DNA from: Persicaria tinctoria
Taxonomy: Eukaryota > Streptophyta > Magnoliopsida > Caryophyllales > Polygonaceae
Reading direction: 5' to 3'
DNA: 64,000 bases
Assembly: GCA_037127255.1 (NCBI GenBank)
Contig: JBANSL010000002.1
Span: forward strand, 39,003,392 to 39,067,391
Position 1 is the stretch's first letter, and the number at the start of each line of letters is the position of its first letter. This document shows, in pieces, positions 45,561-58,207 of the stretch. A program made the translations under genes and the position numbers. A model generated the notes under the pieces. It saw nothing but the letters and a program-made list of their open reading frames with translations. It made no database searches and had not been told where the DNA came from.

Positions 45561-47300
45561 AATGAAGATCGCCGGTGGGGCCCGGGTGAGCACGGCAAGA
45601 TGCACCGGTGCAGGTATGGGCCCGGGTGGGCTTGGTCCCAGTCGTAGCAGTATTCAGTAGGGGCACAACCAAATGTTAGAAATTGGGAATTGTCAAAAAA
45701 CGCAACCTTAAAGCCAAGGTGGCTAAATGCGAATGTAAAGGAGTGTTGTACGGACCCACGCAACTTAAAGGCTTGGATTGAGGCGCCTTCATATATTGTG
45801 GTTTGCATTGCATATCGTGGAACTGTCATAGGCGATTCAGCAGCTCATCGCAGATGCACGTAGTTATCTTATGTTAACCTCTCGTGCTTCGAAAAGGTTT
45901 AGAACTATTACAGCTTTTTAATGAGTAGTGATAATGTTTTTAGCAGTTTTTCCAAAATAATAATAATAATAATAATAGTTTTATAAAACTCCATGTAATT
46001 TATCATGTTAAACCATAATTTAATCTTTTAATCTATCCATACAAGTTAAAATTTCATTAAAAATTTCATTTAGATTTGAATCTTTAGCTAGATTAATTTT
46101 GGGCGAAACAGACTCTTAGATTAGTTAAGTTCTCTACTTCCTAAAAAATATTAATCACTAAAACCAGGTATTAGATTTTAGCTTCTTAAACCAATTTTGA
46201 TACGGTCAATATTTTCGATGTGACCTCCCTCTATACCACTAAGCTTGATATGCTCTCTTCAATATCAAGATTCACCCCTCATCCTCCCTAAATCCTTGTG
46301 GACCGTGGACTTGTTGGCGGTGGGCTCGATGTGGGGTTTGTCGTCTTGTGGGCCTTTTTTTATCTAGGAAAAATAACTAAAAGGGAAACTCCGTCTGGTG
46401 TCCATGTGTTTAATGCAATTCCAGGTGGTGTTCCAGAGGGTTTTTTTTTCGGTTTGGTACCCTTGAACTTTTGTAAATTTTCGCCCCATGACCCACTATC
46501 AATTTAAGTGTAACTCCGCTAGTTACTTTTAAGAAAAACAAGAGACGCGGGTTGAACCCGCGTCTCTAGAGTAAAAGTAATTATTACAATTAAATTTAAA
46601 CTATAATAATTCCCGCCCCATGGTGTGGTTTTTTAAAACTAAAAGGTTAATATATATATATATATATTATAAAATATTAATAAAAGTTAAGATAAAAATC
46701 ATTAAAAACTTTACAATAAATTTATCTTATAATTCTCTCGGATTTTTTTTTAAATCTCATGTAAAGTATAACTGTATAAGACATAAATATAGATATTTTA
46801 AATTACTCAGTAATAATAATATCAATATCATTGTAACTTTGTTCAAATGTGATATGTCATAACCAACTGTTATATTCAATGTTTTGAATTAAACCCAACA
46901 ATTAGTAAAATTAAGTCTAATAGTTAGTAAATAAATTTGAATTAAGTTCAATAGTTATATTAGATTGAATTCAATGTTATAAATTAAGACCAATAGATAG
47001 TAAATATGTTAAGAATAAAAGAAAAAATGTGATTAGTTTAAAGAGATAAAGGGAATAATGGAAAATGTGAAGAGGGAAAAAATAAAAAGAAAAAATTCTG
47101 ATTGGACAAGAAGGAGTGAAACGTGGGGAGCCTGTCACGTAAGCGTAGAGTATTTTGAATTAAGTTATTATATAGATAAAACATTAATTGAAAATCCTCA
47201 ATTAGTGGCAGCCCCTACCTAAATAAAAAAAAAAACAAAAAAAAAACTGAAGCTTAATAAAAAATAAATAAAAATCGAAGCAGCACTGCACAAGAAAATA
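45561..47300. other. Intergenic DNA with unassigned GC-richer patch
   Basis: 45561-45860 is GC-richer than its surroundings and has a short open frame on the minus strand (45829-45551) with no recognised family. 46380-46500 has Mutator-end-like phrases (GGTGTTCCAGAGGG, GGTACCCTTGAAC). The rest is AT-rich with no gene seen. Confidence 0.4.
46541..46567. repeat. Perfect 13+1+13 palindrome
   Basis: AGAGACGCGGGTT, one G, then AACCCGCGTCTCT: two 13-base arms with a single central base, GC-rich in an AT-rich setting. Confidence 0.9.
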
Positions 47301-47481
47301 AGGCATGAAAGTGGCTGCTTCTAAGAACCTTAGCCCCCAATCCCCCATACTCAATCAAGAGGAAAACCCCATGAGTGGCTGTCTGAGAACCCTAGCCCCT
47401 GTACTTGATCAAATCCCCAATTTAATTAAGTTGCTTCCTCATTTTGGCAAACTAGAGATTGCAACTTCAAATCCACCAAAG

Positions 47482-50400
47482 TTTTTTTTTTTTTCGAAGC
47501 AAGATAAGAGTTAGGAAGGCTCCCGATAAGCCGGGGGCCTTCCTAGAGCGTCCAGACGGACGAGATGAGCTAGTAGGTGGTCCGACGAGCAGCTATCCTC
47601 GGCAGGGTATCCGAGAGCGAGACGAGCAATCCTGTCTGCCACAGCATTTGATTCCCTGAAGATATGACGAATAGCAACATTAGTGAAGTATGATAGATCA
47701 ACTCTCGTATCTGATTGTAGCAGCTCAATGCTCCAGGAACAAGACCAGTCACCCAGGAGAGCTTTAACAACCGTCAGACAATCCCCTTCGATTAAAAGAT
47801 TGTCAATATGAAGCTGCTTAGCTTTCAGAACTCCCAATCGAAGGGCTAAAGCTTCGGCATAGGTAGCCGTAGAATTATTGCAGGGGCCGTTCCCCAAGGA
47901 AACAATATCACCCCGATCATTTCTAATGACAAAACCAAAGGAACCCGACCCATTCGATCTGTAAGAGCCATCGAAGTTAAGTTTATAAAATGATGAAGGC
48001 GGTTTTTGCCATAAGGAAGACTTAGAAGCATTAACCGGACGAGAACCCGGTGGAGCAGACGAAGTGGAAGGAGTTCGATGTTGACTGCACGTTGAACTAT
48101 CAACCCGCAAAGCATCTTTTGTTGCAGACCAAGTAGCACGAGTAGTGAAGATGAAAACTGAGATGTCTGTCAATCGAAGTCTAAAATCAGGATCAAACAC
48201 AACTTTGTTTCTGAAGAACCAGACACTCCACCAAATCGTGGCTAGCAAGGCCATAGTCGCGTTTCCCAGCGCAGAATGTAATTGAGTAAGCAATGCATTA
48301 TAGTCTAAGGTGACTGGTGCATTTAGAGACAGAGGAATGTTTAACTCAAAGCTTTGCAGAAGCATGGAAGTGATATTGCAATCCAAAAGAAGATGAAAAC
48401 CAGTCTCAAGCGTGTTACCACAAAGAGGGCAACCTGACGGCACTGGTATATGCGAACGTTGGAGTCGGTCAGTGGTAGGTAACCCATCACGCGAGATTTT
48501 CCAAAGGAAATGACGAACTTTATGCGGAACATCAAGCTTCCAAATCCAGTTACAGCCAAAATTGGGATCACCTTTGTAAGAGGGCACAATAGATCTAGCA
48601 GATTTCGCAGAAAACCACCCGTCTTTACTCGGACCCCAGTACAGGCGATCTTGAAAGGGATTTGTAGGTAAATTGGACTGACCAATATTGCTAATATGGT
48701 TGGGAGTTAAAAGACCATTTAGGTCGTTTTGTAGTTTCAGGAGATTCCACGATCTATTGGGGTCAATAAATCTCGCCACCTTCCACGACAGATTTAGACT
48801 GGTAGGAGGAACCCGTGCTGAATCCACAAGAGGGCCCTCATAGATCCAATTATCGGTCCAAAAATCTATGTCTGTGCCATCACCCACAGACCAACGCAGT
48901 CCCGGTTTGAACAAGTGTTTGAGTGACTTAAGCTTGGACCACTGTCAGGAAGTATTACCCTTTCGATTGTATTTTATTAAGGAGGAACCTTTTAGGTACT
49001 TAAGTGAAATGATGCGAACCCACTGGTTCCCAGGTTCCGCAATGATCTTCCACAACAGTTTCATTTGAAGAGCAATATTCATGGTTTCAGCTTTGTATAA
49101 GCCCAGGCCTCCCTTAAGAGTATTAGCGCAGATTTTATCCCAACTGATTAAAGGTGTACATTTCTCAGGTTTATTCCAGAAAAACTGGCGGTATACCTTA
49201 TCAAGTTCTTGCAAGATAGACGTTGGTAGCAAAAAGGCTTGCATGATAAAAATAGGTTTAGCACTTAGATTAGCTTTAATAAGAACTTTCCGTCCCTCTG
49301 CAGAAACAGAGGAAGCTTTCCATTTTGAAAGCTGCTGTTTTGCTTTCAGCACTACTTCAAAGAAGGTATCCCTGTTAACCCGACCATTAATGATTGGGCA
49401 GCCCAGGTATTTCTCCAAGTTATTTGATTGTGGGATACCGAGGGAGTTCGTAATTGTGTTGATAGCAGCAGATGACATATTAGGAGACACTTGAAAGCTC
49501 GACTTGTGAAGATTGACCTTCTGACCCGAAACGAGACAGAATCTTTGTATAATGGAATTCACTTTGAGACATGCCGTTTGTGAGCTTTTGGTAAAGATAA
49601 TGATATCGTCAGCAAAAGCAAGGAAGGGAATTTTTAGTGTCCCCCTCCCAAACGCGAATCCTAATTCCTTATTTGTAAATGACTCACGTTGCAAAGTACG
49701 TGCCAAGACTTCTGCTGTAAGAATAAAAAGAAATGGGGACAGAGGGTCACCTTGTCTGAGGCCCCTTGAAGGAGTGAACGGGATAGATGGTTCATCATTA
49801 ATTAATATAGAGTAGGACACTGTGGTGACGCATTCGTGGATCCAACTAATAAATCCAGAATCAAAACCAAATTTGGTTAATACTTGGAAAAGGAAGGGCC
49901 ATTCAATTCGGTCGTATGCCTTTTCCATGTCCAGTTTGATAGCAACTGAGCCCGTTTTAGCCTTAAGTGAGCGAAACGAATGAAAAATCTCATGAGCTAT
50001 AAGGATATTATCCTGTATCGAGCGGCCTTTGGTGAAAGCGCCCTGAAGAGGGTGTATAAGTTTGTCGAAAACCAAGGAGAGTCTGGCAGATAAAACTTTC
50101 GAAATAACTTTGTAGACAGTGGAGCAAAGACTAATGGGTCTGTAATGATTCACCATGGACGGGTCATCGTTTTTAGGAATTAGGGTAATAAAAGTGTGAT
50201 TAATTTGTTTAAGGATTTTGCCGGATGTGAAAAAAGCCTTGACAGCTTTTGTCACAGAGGGACCCACAATAGGCCAGTATGTTTGGTAAAATCCTGGAGG
50301 CATTCCATCAGGCCCAGGTGACTTATCCGCCGACATAGCAAAGACCGCCATTTTGATCTCAGCGTTTGAGACAGGGGCAGTGAGCTTAAGGTTATCATCC

Positions 50401-50523
50401 GTCGTAATTTCAGGCGAAATGACCTCCAAATCACTAGAGAGGGATAATCCCGGGTCTAGGGACGATTTAAATCTAGCTTTAAATTCCGAAACAAACTCTT
50501 GCTGGATAAGCCTATTGTCAGTG
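47482..50523 (-). mobile_element. LINE (L1-type), 5'-truncated
   Basis: Minus-strand non-LTR retrotransposon, seen on + as a T13 tract (47482-47494, the poly(A) end). It is flanked by the 11-bp target duplication ATCCACCAAAG (47471-47481 and 50524-50534). Only the ORF2 C-terminal two-thirds is present; the endonuclease and ORF1 are missing through 5' truncation. Confidence 0.93.
47511..50523 (-). pseudogene. LINE ORF2: reverse transcriptase, zinc domain, RNase H
   Basis: One reading frame enters at the truncation point (ITDNRLIQQEFVSEF) and runs to 47511. RT motifs: ADKSPGPDGMPPGFYQ, NHYRPISLCSTVYKVISKV, GAFTKGRSIQDN, KLDMEKAYDRIEW, GLRQGDPLSPFLF and the catalytic FADD box (LAFADDIIIF). A zf-RVT domain follows (WKLDVPHKVRHFLWKISRDG, CPLCGNTLETGFHLLLDC), then an RNase H domain (LNFDGSYRSNGSG, YAEALALRLG, EGDCLTVV, HIFRESNAVADRIA). 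A single TGA at 48945-48947, where TGG is likely ancestral, breaks the frame. The order is typical for plant L1-like elements. Confidence 0.93.
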
Positions 50524-50534
50524 ATCCACCAAAG

Positions 50535-51212
50535 TAATTAGACCCTACACCCAACTATGCAATGGTTTTCGCCATTCGAAGAAGGCAATTCGTGCGAAAA
50601 GAGCTTTGGAAATGGCGTGCCTGGAGACTGCGATTGAGACGAAGCAAATGAAGAAGACTATAGATGGGATCTGGTGTATGGAAATCAGTGATTGGTGGTG
50701 GGATTGCGATTGGATCCTACCTCCTCAAAGGTTGTACGAATTCAATGAAGGAGGTCCTAAATTTCCGGCTGATACATCCAGAACGAAGAGGAGGGAGCAA
50801 CCGAAGATGCAATCAGATACGGGATATCGACAATAATGATGTATAGAGGCTTGGGGTTCTCTCTCCGTCTAGTTTGGGAGTGAACAACTCAAAATCGTCC
50901 ATATTTAACGGAGTGAACTTTTACATCAACCACAGGGGCACGGAGCAAAAAAATATTTTGTCAGATTGAAAAGAAAAGAAAACAAATCAAACCAGTTCTA
51001 TCGTCAATCTTTTGTTTGAAGGATTTTATGTCAGATTTGCTGGTGGGAGTTGATTGGAGAGGGAGAGGGCTAGGCCCCGATGATTGTCAAGGGAAAAAAA
51101 GACCCATGCAGTTTGCTATGAAATCTAGTAAGAGCTAGCAAGAGCAACGATGTTGTAAATAAAATTGTCAATTCAAAGGTGTAGTTGAATCAATTTGGCC
51201 AACTAAAAAGAC
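50535..51212. other. Host segment between two LINEs
   Basis: Joined to 47305-47471 at the LINE target site this would be continuous. Both sides contain short open frames without a recognised family, so it may be old exon sequence disrupted by the LINE. Confidence 0.3.
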
Positions 51213-51229
51213 CCATTTAGTTTGCTATT

Positions 51230-51879
51230 TTTTTTATATATTTTTTTTATTAGGAAAAAATTCGGGCGAGCGAGCTCTACCCGGCAACATCCTTTAAGAT
51301 GAGGTCTAAAAGACCTATATCGTTGTGAATATCGACACCCCAGGCAGAGTGGCAAAGATGTGCAACCTTATCAGCCACTCTGTTGCCTAAACGGGGAATA
51401 TGAAAGAAGGAAACTTCTTTCAAAGTCGATAAAAGGAGTTTAACATCAGACATGATTAATTCAATTTCCCAGGGACATTTAAAGTTTTGGTTGAGATGGT
51501 TTATAATTATACTTGAATCACCTTCTATGTGGATTTGATCGATATAAAGTCGAGTAGCGTGTTGGATTCCCAGTTTTAGAGCAAGAGCTTCGGCTTTTAG
51601 GGGACTTTGTATACCAAGTTTTTGATAGCATATTTGTATCGGGTGTCCTTTCCAGTCCCGGATTATAGCTCCAGCCGAGCTGTCGTTATTTGTAATTGTG
51701 GATCCATCAAAATTGAACTTGAAAGTTCCCCTCGGGGGTTTACGCCATGTGACCTTATTCTGCTTCTTCTTCTTTGGGTGGGTTGAATTTTGTGTGCGTA
51801 AAAGAAAATTCTCATCTAGACTACACTCTAATTGAGAGGTTTTACTCCAACTCACCTTGTGATGTTTTACTCCAACTCA
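51230..51879 (-). mobile_element. Second LINE remnant (RNase H end only)
   Basis: A T-rich end at 51230-51252 and a perfect 17-bp target duplication CCATTTAGTTTGCTATT (51213-51229 and 51880-51896) show a heavily 5'-truncated LINE of about 650 bp. At its right edge TTTTACTCCAACTCACC occurs twice, 24 bp apart. Confidence 0.92.
51277..51855 (-). pseudogene. RNase H-like domain (RVT_3) of LINE ORF2
   Basis: Open frame of 192 codons. After a Lys-rich linker come RNase H landmarks: KFNFDGSTITNNDSSAGAII, KAEALALKLGIQ, IEGDSSIIINHLN and HIPRLGNRVADKVAHL. It differs from the first LINE's RNase H (about half the motif residues shared), so it comes from another LINE family. It is a fragment with no promoter of its own. 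Confidence 0.85.
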
Positions 51880-52112
51880 CCATTTAGTTTGCTATTGTTA
51901 ATGAAGAGATATTATCAAATGTAAATTGATTTTCTTTATTTTCTAATTTTGTTAGGATTATAACTGGGAGACCTCTTGTATACTCTCCTTTCAGTTGACT
52001 GGTGTATTATTTATATATTGGGTTTACCCCTCAATCGAAATCATCCTTTTACACAAATATGTTTCTCTGTTTATATGGTACCATGCAGAGCCATCCTGAC
52101 AAGAAGTTAAAA

Positions 52113-52760
52113 ATGGCATCTGATTCAAACACACCTCCTGCAGCAGCCCAAACACAACCCACAGATCCAATCTCTTCCTCTAGCAATACTTCTGCCCAAC
52201 TTCTATTGGCTACTGGTCTTTCTCAAACTCATACTATGAATTTTCAGATTCCGAATATCAACATCAAGTTAGATCGGAATAATTATTCATTGTGGAGAAA
52301 CACTGTTTTATCCGCACTCGAGGACTTTGAGCTTGATACCTTCATCAAGACTTTTGATGCTCCGCCCGAGACCCTTTCTACTATTGGAGATCAACCACCA
52401 CAACCCAATCCGGACTTTAGTGCTTGTCGCCATCGTGATCAATTTGTTCTCCTTTGGATAAAATCGACACTCACATAGAGTGCTCTTGCTCTCACTGCTC
52501 GTTCGAAGACTTCTGCTCAAGCTTGGTTTGCCATAGAGACAAACTATCAGGCATAGACAAAGGCAAGGTGGATGACACTCAAACTTCAGCTTCAAAATCT
52601 TTCAAAGGTCTCTCTTAGTATGATGGAGTACATAGAGAAGAAACGGAGTATAGCAGACTCTCTCGCAAAATGTCTTCATTCAGTCTCTAATGAGGATCTT
52701 GTCAGCCACATTTCCAGTGGACTTGGCAGCTTTTATGGTCCATTCTTAACATTTTTATGA
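52113..52760 (+). pseudogene. Ty1/copia gag remnant
   Basis: Starts MASDSNTPPAAAQTQPTDPI. It shows the copia gag pattern IKLDRNNYSLWRNTVLSALE and later YIEKKRSIADSLAKCLHSVS then EDLVSHISSGLGSFYGPF. The single frame is broken by TAG at 52476-52478 and TAG at 52554-52556. Downstream gag zinc knuckle, integrase and RT are absent, so only the gag N-terminal half survives. Confidence 0.85.
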
Positions 52761-53755
52761 CGCGCAGTGATAGTGCTGGTGTAGATGACCTTGTTTGACG
52801 AAGCTCGATTTTCAAGTTTCCACTTTTGGTGGGACCCGGAGGTGGACCTTGTGGGACCTAGAACACTCCTGACGAGCTTACCTGACCCGCACCGACTAAT
52901 TCAGTGCGGCCCGACCTGTGCCGCGGGAGGTAAAGTATCCCAACAAGACTATCTGCATGTCGAGGCTTCGTCAACGAAATATGGATCGATCGTTTACCTG
53001 TCGTTCCCCGCTCGACGCGAGAAAATGGTCACGACTTACTCGATCCTCACCTCAGACTCTTGACTTTATGAGACATACCCTTTGAATTACGCGCGGATGT
53101 GGGACAATTTCATCTGCAGAGCGGAATTTCTCCTTAGTTTATGATCTATCTATCGTCGTTTTACCGTCACTCTATTCCTGGATCCTTTCCCAGAAGAAAT
53201 ATGTACTCTTATCCGCTCTACTCTCTCTTTCTCCCTTTCCAAAAGTCACTATTAACTTTTATGTTTTCCCTTTTATAGTTGACGAGAAGTCCCCGGGCTT
53301 CCGCCACGTGTTACATCTTGTTCGACACATGTCTTACTCGTGGGGTGTGGGCATGTCGGGCACGTACCCCCTTCTTTTGTCCGCGGATGGGGTGGTCCTA
53401 AAGGTGGGTGGTCGGTCTTTGACCGTGGACGTTCATATGAGGTTTTATTTCCCATCTTTACCATTACTTTTCTTATTTATTTTTAGATGTTTTCTCGACC
53501 GGTTTCGTCACAACTCCTCGGGCCGGGTTGATTCCGAATGGAATTGACGCGGGTCGACATTCTTAGTGCGAAAAATATCTGAATGTCTGAAATGTCTAAT
53601 TCTTCTGTCTGTCCATGTAAGATAGGCCGAAGTTTCTTGATTTTTAGATCGAAACCTAGGGGTGGTTTCTTTTTCTAAACCTGTTTTTCCTTTGATCGAG
53701 ATTTTTTAATCCGCATGTGCAATTCTTCACGCGATTTTATTTAGTTTCTTCGGGA
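52761..53755. other. Unassigned region upstream of gypsy-type ORF
   Basis: A GC-rich stretch (52820-53060) and promoter-like sequence precede the next reading frame. If the Tat-type element interpretation is right, its 3' LTR should lie near here. I cannot confirm this, because the other LTR is outside the window. Confidence 0.3.
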
Positions 53756-56443
53756 ATGGCTAACCCTAGCGGAGAGCATGACGTGTTGGATGAGTTTGAA
53801 AGAGAAGAGGGGTGGAGAGGTGGTGTTACATCGACTTCTCATCCGCATCAAACCTTAGAGGTTTCCTCCTCTTCTTCCGAGAGTTCATCTTCTAGCTCCA
53901 GTGGGTCGTCATCAGAGTCATCTTCTTCTCGATCCGCATCTACCCCTGCTCGGGTTGGTCCTACTGGCAGTCCCATAAAGGTGAGAAGACGACGGAAGCT
54001 TTCTGACCATGATTACTATTCTTCTCCTTACACAATTTCTTCTTCTTCGAAGGGAAGCACGGGAGATAATAATTCTATGGACGCGGGTGAATCGGGACTT
54101 CATTCTTTTGATGACGCGGGCCCTTCCTCTACTTCTCATCCTGCAAGTGTGGTCCAAGAACCTGAACTGTCCTGGGTCCCCTACGCAGCCTCTCCTATTG
54201 GTGTGGCAGAGATTCCTTCAAGGATTCGTTCTAAGGAAAATTTAACTGATCTCCCTTATATGAGTTTAAAGACTTGGATACTTGTCTTTTTTTCGTGGGG
54301 ATTTTACCCTTTGACCTCCTCCTTCTACCCATCCTTTGATTGTGGCTGGGAGAGTCCGCCCGCGACGATCTTCTATTGAGGAGATTAGGGGTTGTACTAC
54401 CTTGCTTGAGTTAGCCGATCTTGAAGTTAATTCTCAAATCTTTCCTTGGCCTGCTGGGTTGGAGTTTTGCCTTCCTGAAAAAGGAGGAGGTTGTCTAGAT
54501 GCATATGAAGATTGTTTGGTTGTCTACGCGGCCAATTTATCTCAGGGATTCCGACTTCCACTACACCCCTTTTTCGTGGAGTTTTTGGGGGAGTACAACT
54601 TGAGCCCTACGCAGATAGTTCCGAATGGTTGGATGTTCTTTACTAGCTTCATTATGAGGTGTATGGAAATTGGGATTCCTCCTTCCCTGAAGCTGATGTT
54701 CAGCATCTTTTATTTGAAAAAGGGATCTCAAGATTCGAGATTTTATCAGTGTAATTCTAGTTGTAGCTATGTGGAGAGGCTTTCTAGCAAACCCAATTGG
54801 AAGCACAAGTGGTTTCTTGTCCGCAACAAATCAGGGAATGGTTTGAACTGTCGGACAGTTCTAGGACGATTTAGTGTCGTGAAAAAACTGATAGTTCCTG
54901 ATCTTTCTAAATTCAAAGGATTGTTTGCCCACAAGCCTAGGTTTGCTTGGCCTGAGATGATTTCTGCTCTTCGTCTTGAGATGGCTGGGCTGAGCCTTTC
55001 TCATCCGCACTTAGGTGTCTTCTTCGTTTCCATTAATCTTCTTTTTAGGGATAAATATCTATATTTTGTGTTCCACTGACATTAATCGGTTACTTATACT
55101 TTGGTGTTTTTTTTGCTTTCAGATTTAATGGATTTGGATTCTGTCTTGAAGCGTCACAAGGCGAAAGCCGGGAAAAGAAAGAAAAGCTCGGGCGTCCGTG
55201 ATCCCCCTCCAACTTTTGAGACAACTCCGGTTGTTAATCTTGCCGCGGTTAGTGAACCTGGTGCCTTGGTGGAAGTTACTTCAGCAGCTCTTGATCCCCG
55301 CGAGAAACGTGCTCGTTCGTATGTTTTCGTTGCTTCTAAAAAGAAGAGGAAAGTTTGCAAAGTTGTCGAGGCATCCGCCGCGGTTGAAAAGGGTCTTTTT
55401 ATTGAGGGTGAGGCGAATCTTCCCGAGTTCCCGATTCCTGGATTTGGGATGGCTGATCTTGCCACCCTTGCATTTCCCGTGAAAAAACTTTCACTGAAGG
55501 AGTAGGGTTATGTTAAGCGATTGGATGCTGTCAATCTTTCAACGAAATTTGACCGGCTTAACCAATGGGTAAATTATCTTTGCATTCGGAAGAACTTTCC
55601 CCCCCTCCTTTTTACATAAAACAGATTTAAGGGATCATCTTTCACATGATTGTTATTTGCTTCTTGTTCCAACTGAGGGTCGTACAAACTGACGTTGAGA
55701 GGCGTCTGGTTTGTAATGAGGCGGATATTGCGAAGAAAGATGCAGAGATAAAAAAGCTGGCTCACCAGGTGCGGATTATCGGGAATACAGTTGGGGATCC
55801 GGTTTCAGTTGAGAAATTTAAGAAGAGGTCCGCGGAACTTCATGAGGAGCTTCAGGTGACCAAGGGGAATGTAGGGGTATTGACGAAGGAACGAGATGAG
55901 TTGAAATCTGCGCTGGATGTTGTTCGTCTGCAAGTCAATGAGCTCAAGATTTCAGAGGAGCGTTCACAAAACCTACTTCAGACGAAACAGGCCGCCATTG
56001 ATAAGCTGGAGGAGGACTAATTGATTCTTCGTGAGGAGCAGGAACTTGAAAACATTTGATCCCGTTCGGATCAGGATGTGGCTCTTCAATGTCTTCAGTC
56101 CTCCGCAGGTTTAGAATACTTGTCTTCCGAATGGGTCAAAACAGAGACTGGCATATCTTTCTTGTCTTCTGTGGCAAAGGCTTGTCTTCGGACTCCAAAG
56201 GGTGATGATATTCTAAAGGACAAATGTTTTAGCTATTTTAGAAAGGGAATGATCGCATGCATAAACCAAAGTGTGTCGCGTTATGAATCTTACCCTAGGG
56301 TCCCTTTGAAAAGGTTTGAGCCAAGCATGAGAACCGAGGATTGGGGACTTTCAAAGGAAGAAATGGCCGCGGAAGCGTCTAGTTCTGAAGATGAAGATAA
56401 TGAAAACGCTGTTGACGAAACAAAAGCTTTGACCACGACTAGC
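53756..56443 (+). pseudogene. 'Putative gypsy-type transposon' domain protein (PF04195-like)
   Basis: Begins MANPSGEHDVLDEFEREEGW. A Ser-rich acidic leader follows, then a region matching the plant 'putative gypsy type transposon' family: LPLHPFFVEFLGEYNLSPTQ, PNGWMFFTSFIMRCMEIG, then an aromatic-rich tail. An intron (about 55014-55123) leads to a basic segment (HKAKAGKRKKSSG) and a long coiled coil (55680-56020). It ends in an acidic C-terminus (EASSSEDEDNENAVDE). It is broken: a frame change or retained intron near 54290-54340, TAG at about 55503, TAA at about 56018 and TGA at about 56058. Proteins of this type occur as extra antisense ORFs downstream of pol in Tat-lineage elements, which fits the minus-strand pol at 61.7-64 kb. 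Confidence 0.7.
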
Positions 56444-56726
56444 TGATCTCTTACGTCTTATTCTGGTTTGGTGTATAGGACTAACTCTTTATCCCGGGCG
56501 CTTGTTAAGGCCTTTTTGTGTTTTACGGGATATTTACTTTTGTAAGGTTTATAGAACAAACTCCTCCTCCTCATGGGCACTCGTTATGCCCCTTTTGTGC
56601 GTTTGGGAAGTGTTTTATCTTTTTAAGGTTTTGGCAAACACTTAATCCTACTTTTTCGTCCGTGCAAATTTTCATCCATCAACGTTCGGGTATTTACTCC
56701 AACTGTAGAGAATCTGAGTCCAAGTG

Positions 56727-56753
56727 TATGAAGCTCCCCCCCCCCCCCCCCCA
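56727..56753. repeat. C homopolymer tract
   Basis: An almost pure C run of about 17 bases, followed by ACCCACTT, between the gypsy-type ORF and the first B3 copy. Confidence 0.9.
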
Positions 56754-56839
56754 CCCACTTGTGCCCTATCTGAGAGACGTAATTTTTCTTTTTTAAGGAT
56801 TATTTCTTTCCCGGTGATCAGTGTATCACTTTAGGATCC

Positions 56840-57280
56840 ATGGCTTCGGGGGGTTTTAATCCTTGGGCTTTTTTTTAGAAAATAGAGACCGCAGATCAAC
56901 TTTCCCGATTAGTAAGCTTTTGTTTTTTGATTTCTCGTGAAAGACTTAAATAGTTCCTTAATTTATATTCTGTCGTCCTCCTTGGCCGCGTACAGGTTTT
57001 ACCACCTTAGTTTGAAGCAGAATACGGGCCGCTACCGCCAGAGTGGGCTTTCTTATCCTCGTATTTGGTTCGTAACTTCCCGGTGGTGGTGTCTTGGAGC
57101 GAGAATGGTCTTTTTCAACTTGACCGCGAATGGGGAGATTTTCTTACTCTTCATAACCTTGGGATAGGTGGTGCCATGGTGTTTTTTCACACAGGCAATA
57201 TTTCTTTTAAAGTTTGCCCGCGTCATCATGTTATATCCGACGCGGCCACAGACCAATCAACGTCTTTTTCTTGTGTGTAA
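56840..57280 (+). pseudogene. Single-domain B3 (REM-like) gene copy 1
   Basis: Two exons. Exon 1, 56840-56911, is 24 codons (MASGGFNPWAFF, stop TAG, then KIETADQLSRL); exon 2 runs 56996-57280. Exon 2 shows the B3 DNA-binding pattern: VLPP(stop)FEAEYGPLPPEW, NFPVVVSWSENGLFQLDREW, DFLTLHNLGIGGAMVFFHTG, NISFKV. Two in-frame TAG codons (one in each exon) disable it. Exon 1 has the same 72-nt length as in copies 2 and 3, showing tandem duplication. B3 proteins are plant DNA-binding factors; this one is about 118 codons. Confidence 0.75.
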
Positions 57281-57480
57281 CTACTGTGGGACTCATGAAT
57301 TCTATCATCTATCTATTTTATTCCAAAAGCCTCTTTCCAAGTTCTACTCCTTGGCTGAACTTAAATAGAGATTTTTATTCATCATCTTAAACGAAAAGGA
57401 CTTGGTGCACAAAATATAGATTCGCTCCAACCTAAAACATTAAATTAAGGCCGACTTCGCAGTTACATGATTTGAAAGAT

Positions 57481-57816
57481 TTATGGACGCCCTACCTCTT
57501 CGTTCTCTTCGCTGTTAGGGCTTACGATGTCAACTTCAAAGATTGAGTCTCCCATGTAGGTAAAGATTAAGGCTGACCCTACATGAACTCGGTTTTCTGA
57601 AATGAACTGATTCCATCCTTGCGTCAACCAGAACATGCCATCGTTGTCCCTTTCAACCTTCACCTCATGTTTCTAGTTGGAGCGAGACCAGAGTCTGGCT
57701 AAAGTATGTGCGTCTTCTTCAAGCAGGACGTACATCAAGGGGAGTCGAAGCGTCCGGAGCTACTTTTCTCTCATGATGACTCGGTAGAATGCTTTGGGAG
57801 GCACTCCTAGTTCCAT
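57481..57816 (-). pseudogene. B3-domain relic, opposite strand
   Basis: Minus strand, beginning MELGVPPKAFYRVIMREK, then a stop, LRTLRLPLMYVLLEEDAHTL, ARLWSRSN, a stop, KHEVKVERDNDGMFWLTQGW, NQFISENRVHVGSALIFTYM, GDSIFEVDI. This is the B3 pattern without an intron and with two in-frame stops. It is more diverged from the three plus-strand copies than they are from each other, and closer in style to REM-type B3 proteins. Confidence 0.7.
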
Positions 57817-58207
57817 CTCTTGGGGGTTGTATTTACACTTACCTTCATGGGCATTTATATCCTCAAAGCGTGATTTTTGCTTAGTCTATATCGCCTTTAG
57901 CTGTGATCCGACCCCTCCTATTTCTGACGCAGGATTATGAATTGTCTTGGCTATTTTAGGGATTCTTCCCGAGGCTTCTGTAGAGTTTTGACATGACTTT
58001 TTTTGGTTTTCGATAAAATGGCGTTTTATTTGAAGCGAACGTGTTCCTCTATTTTCTCAATTTTAGAGTACGCGTCAGTCATGCACCTCTCGAAGGATTT
58101 ACTATTTCAATGTGAATAATAAAAAAAAAGGGTGGAATGTTGATCCGTTCTCTCTCTTTGGAATGCTAGGCTCTACAATCGTTCCTCCTTTAACATTTAG
58201 GCCCGCT

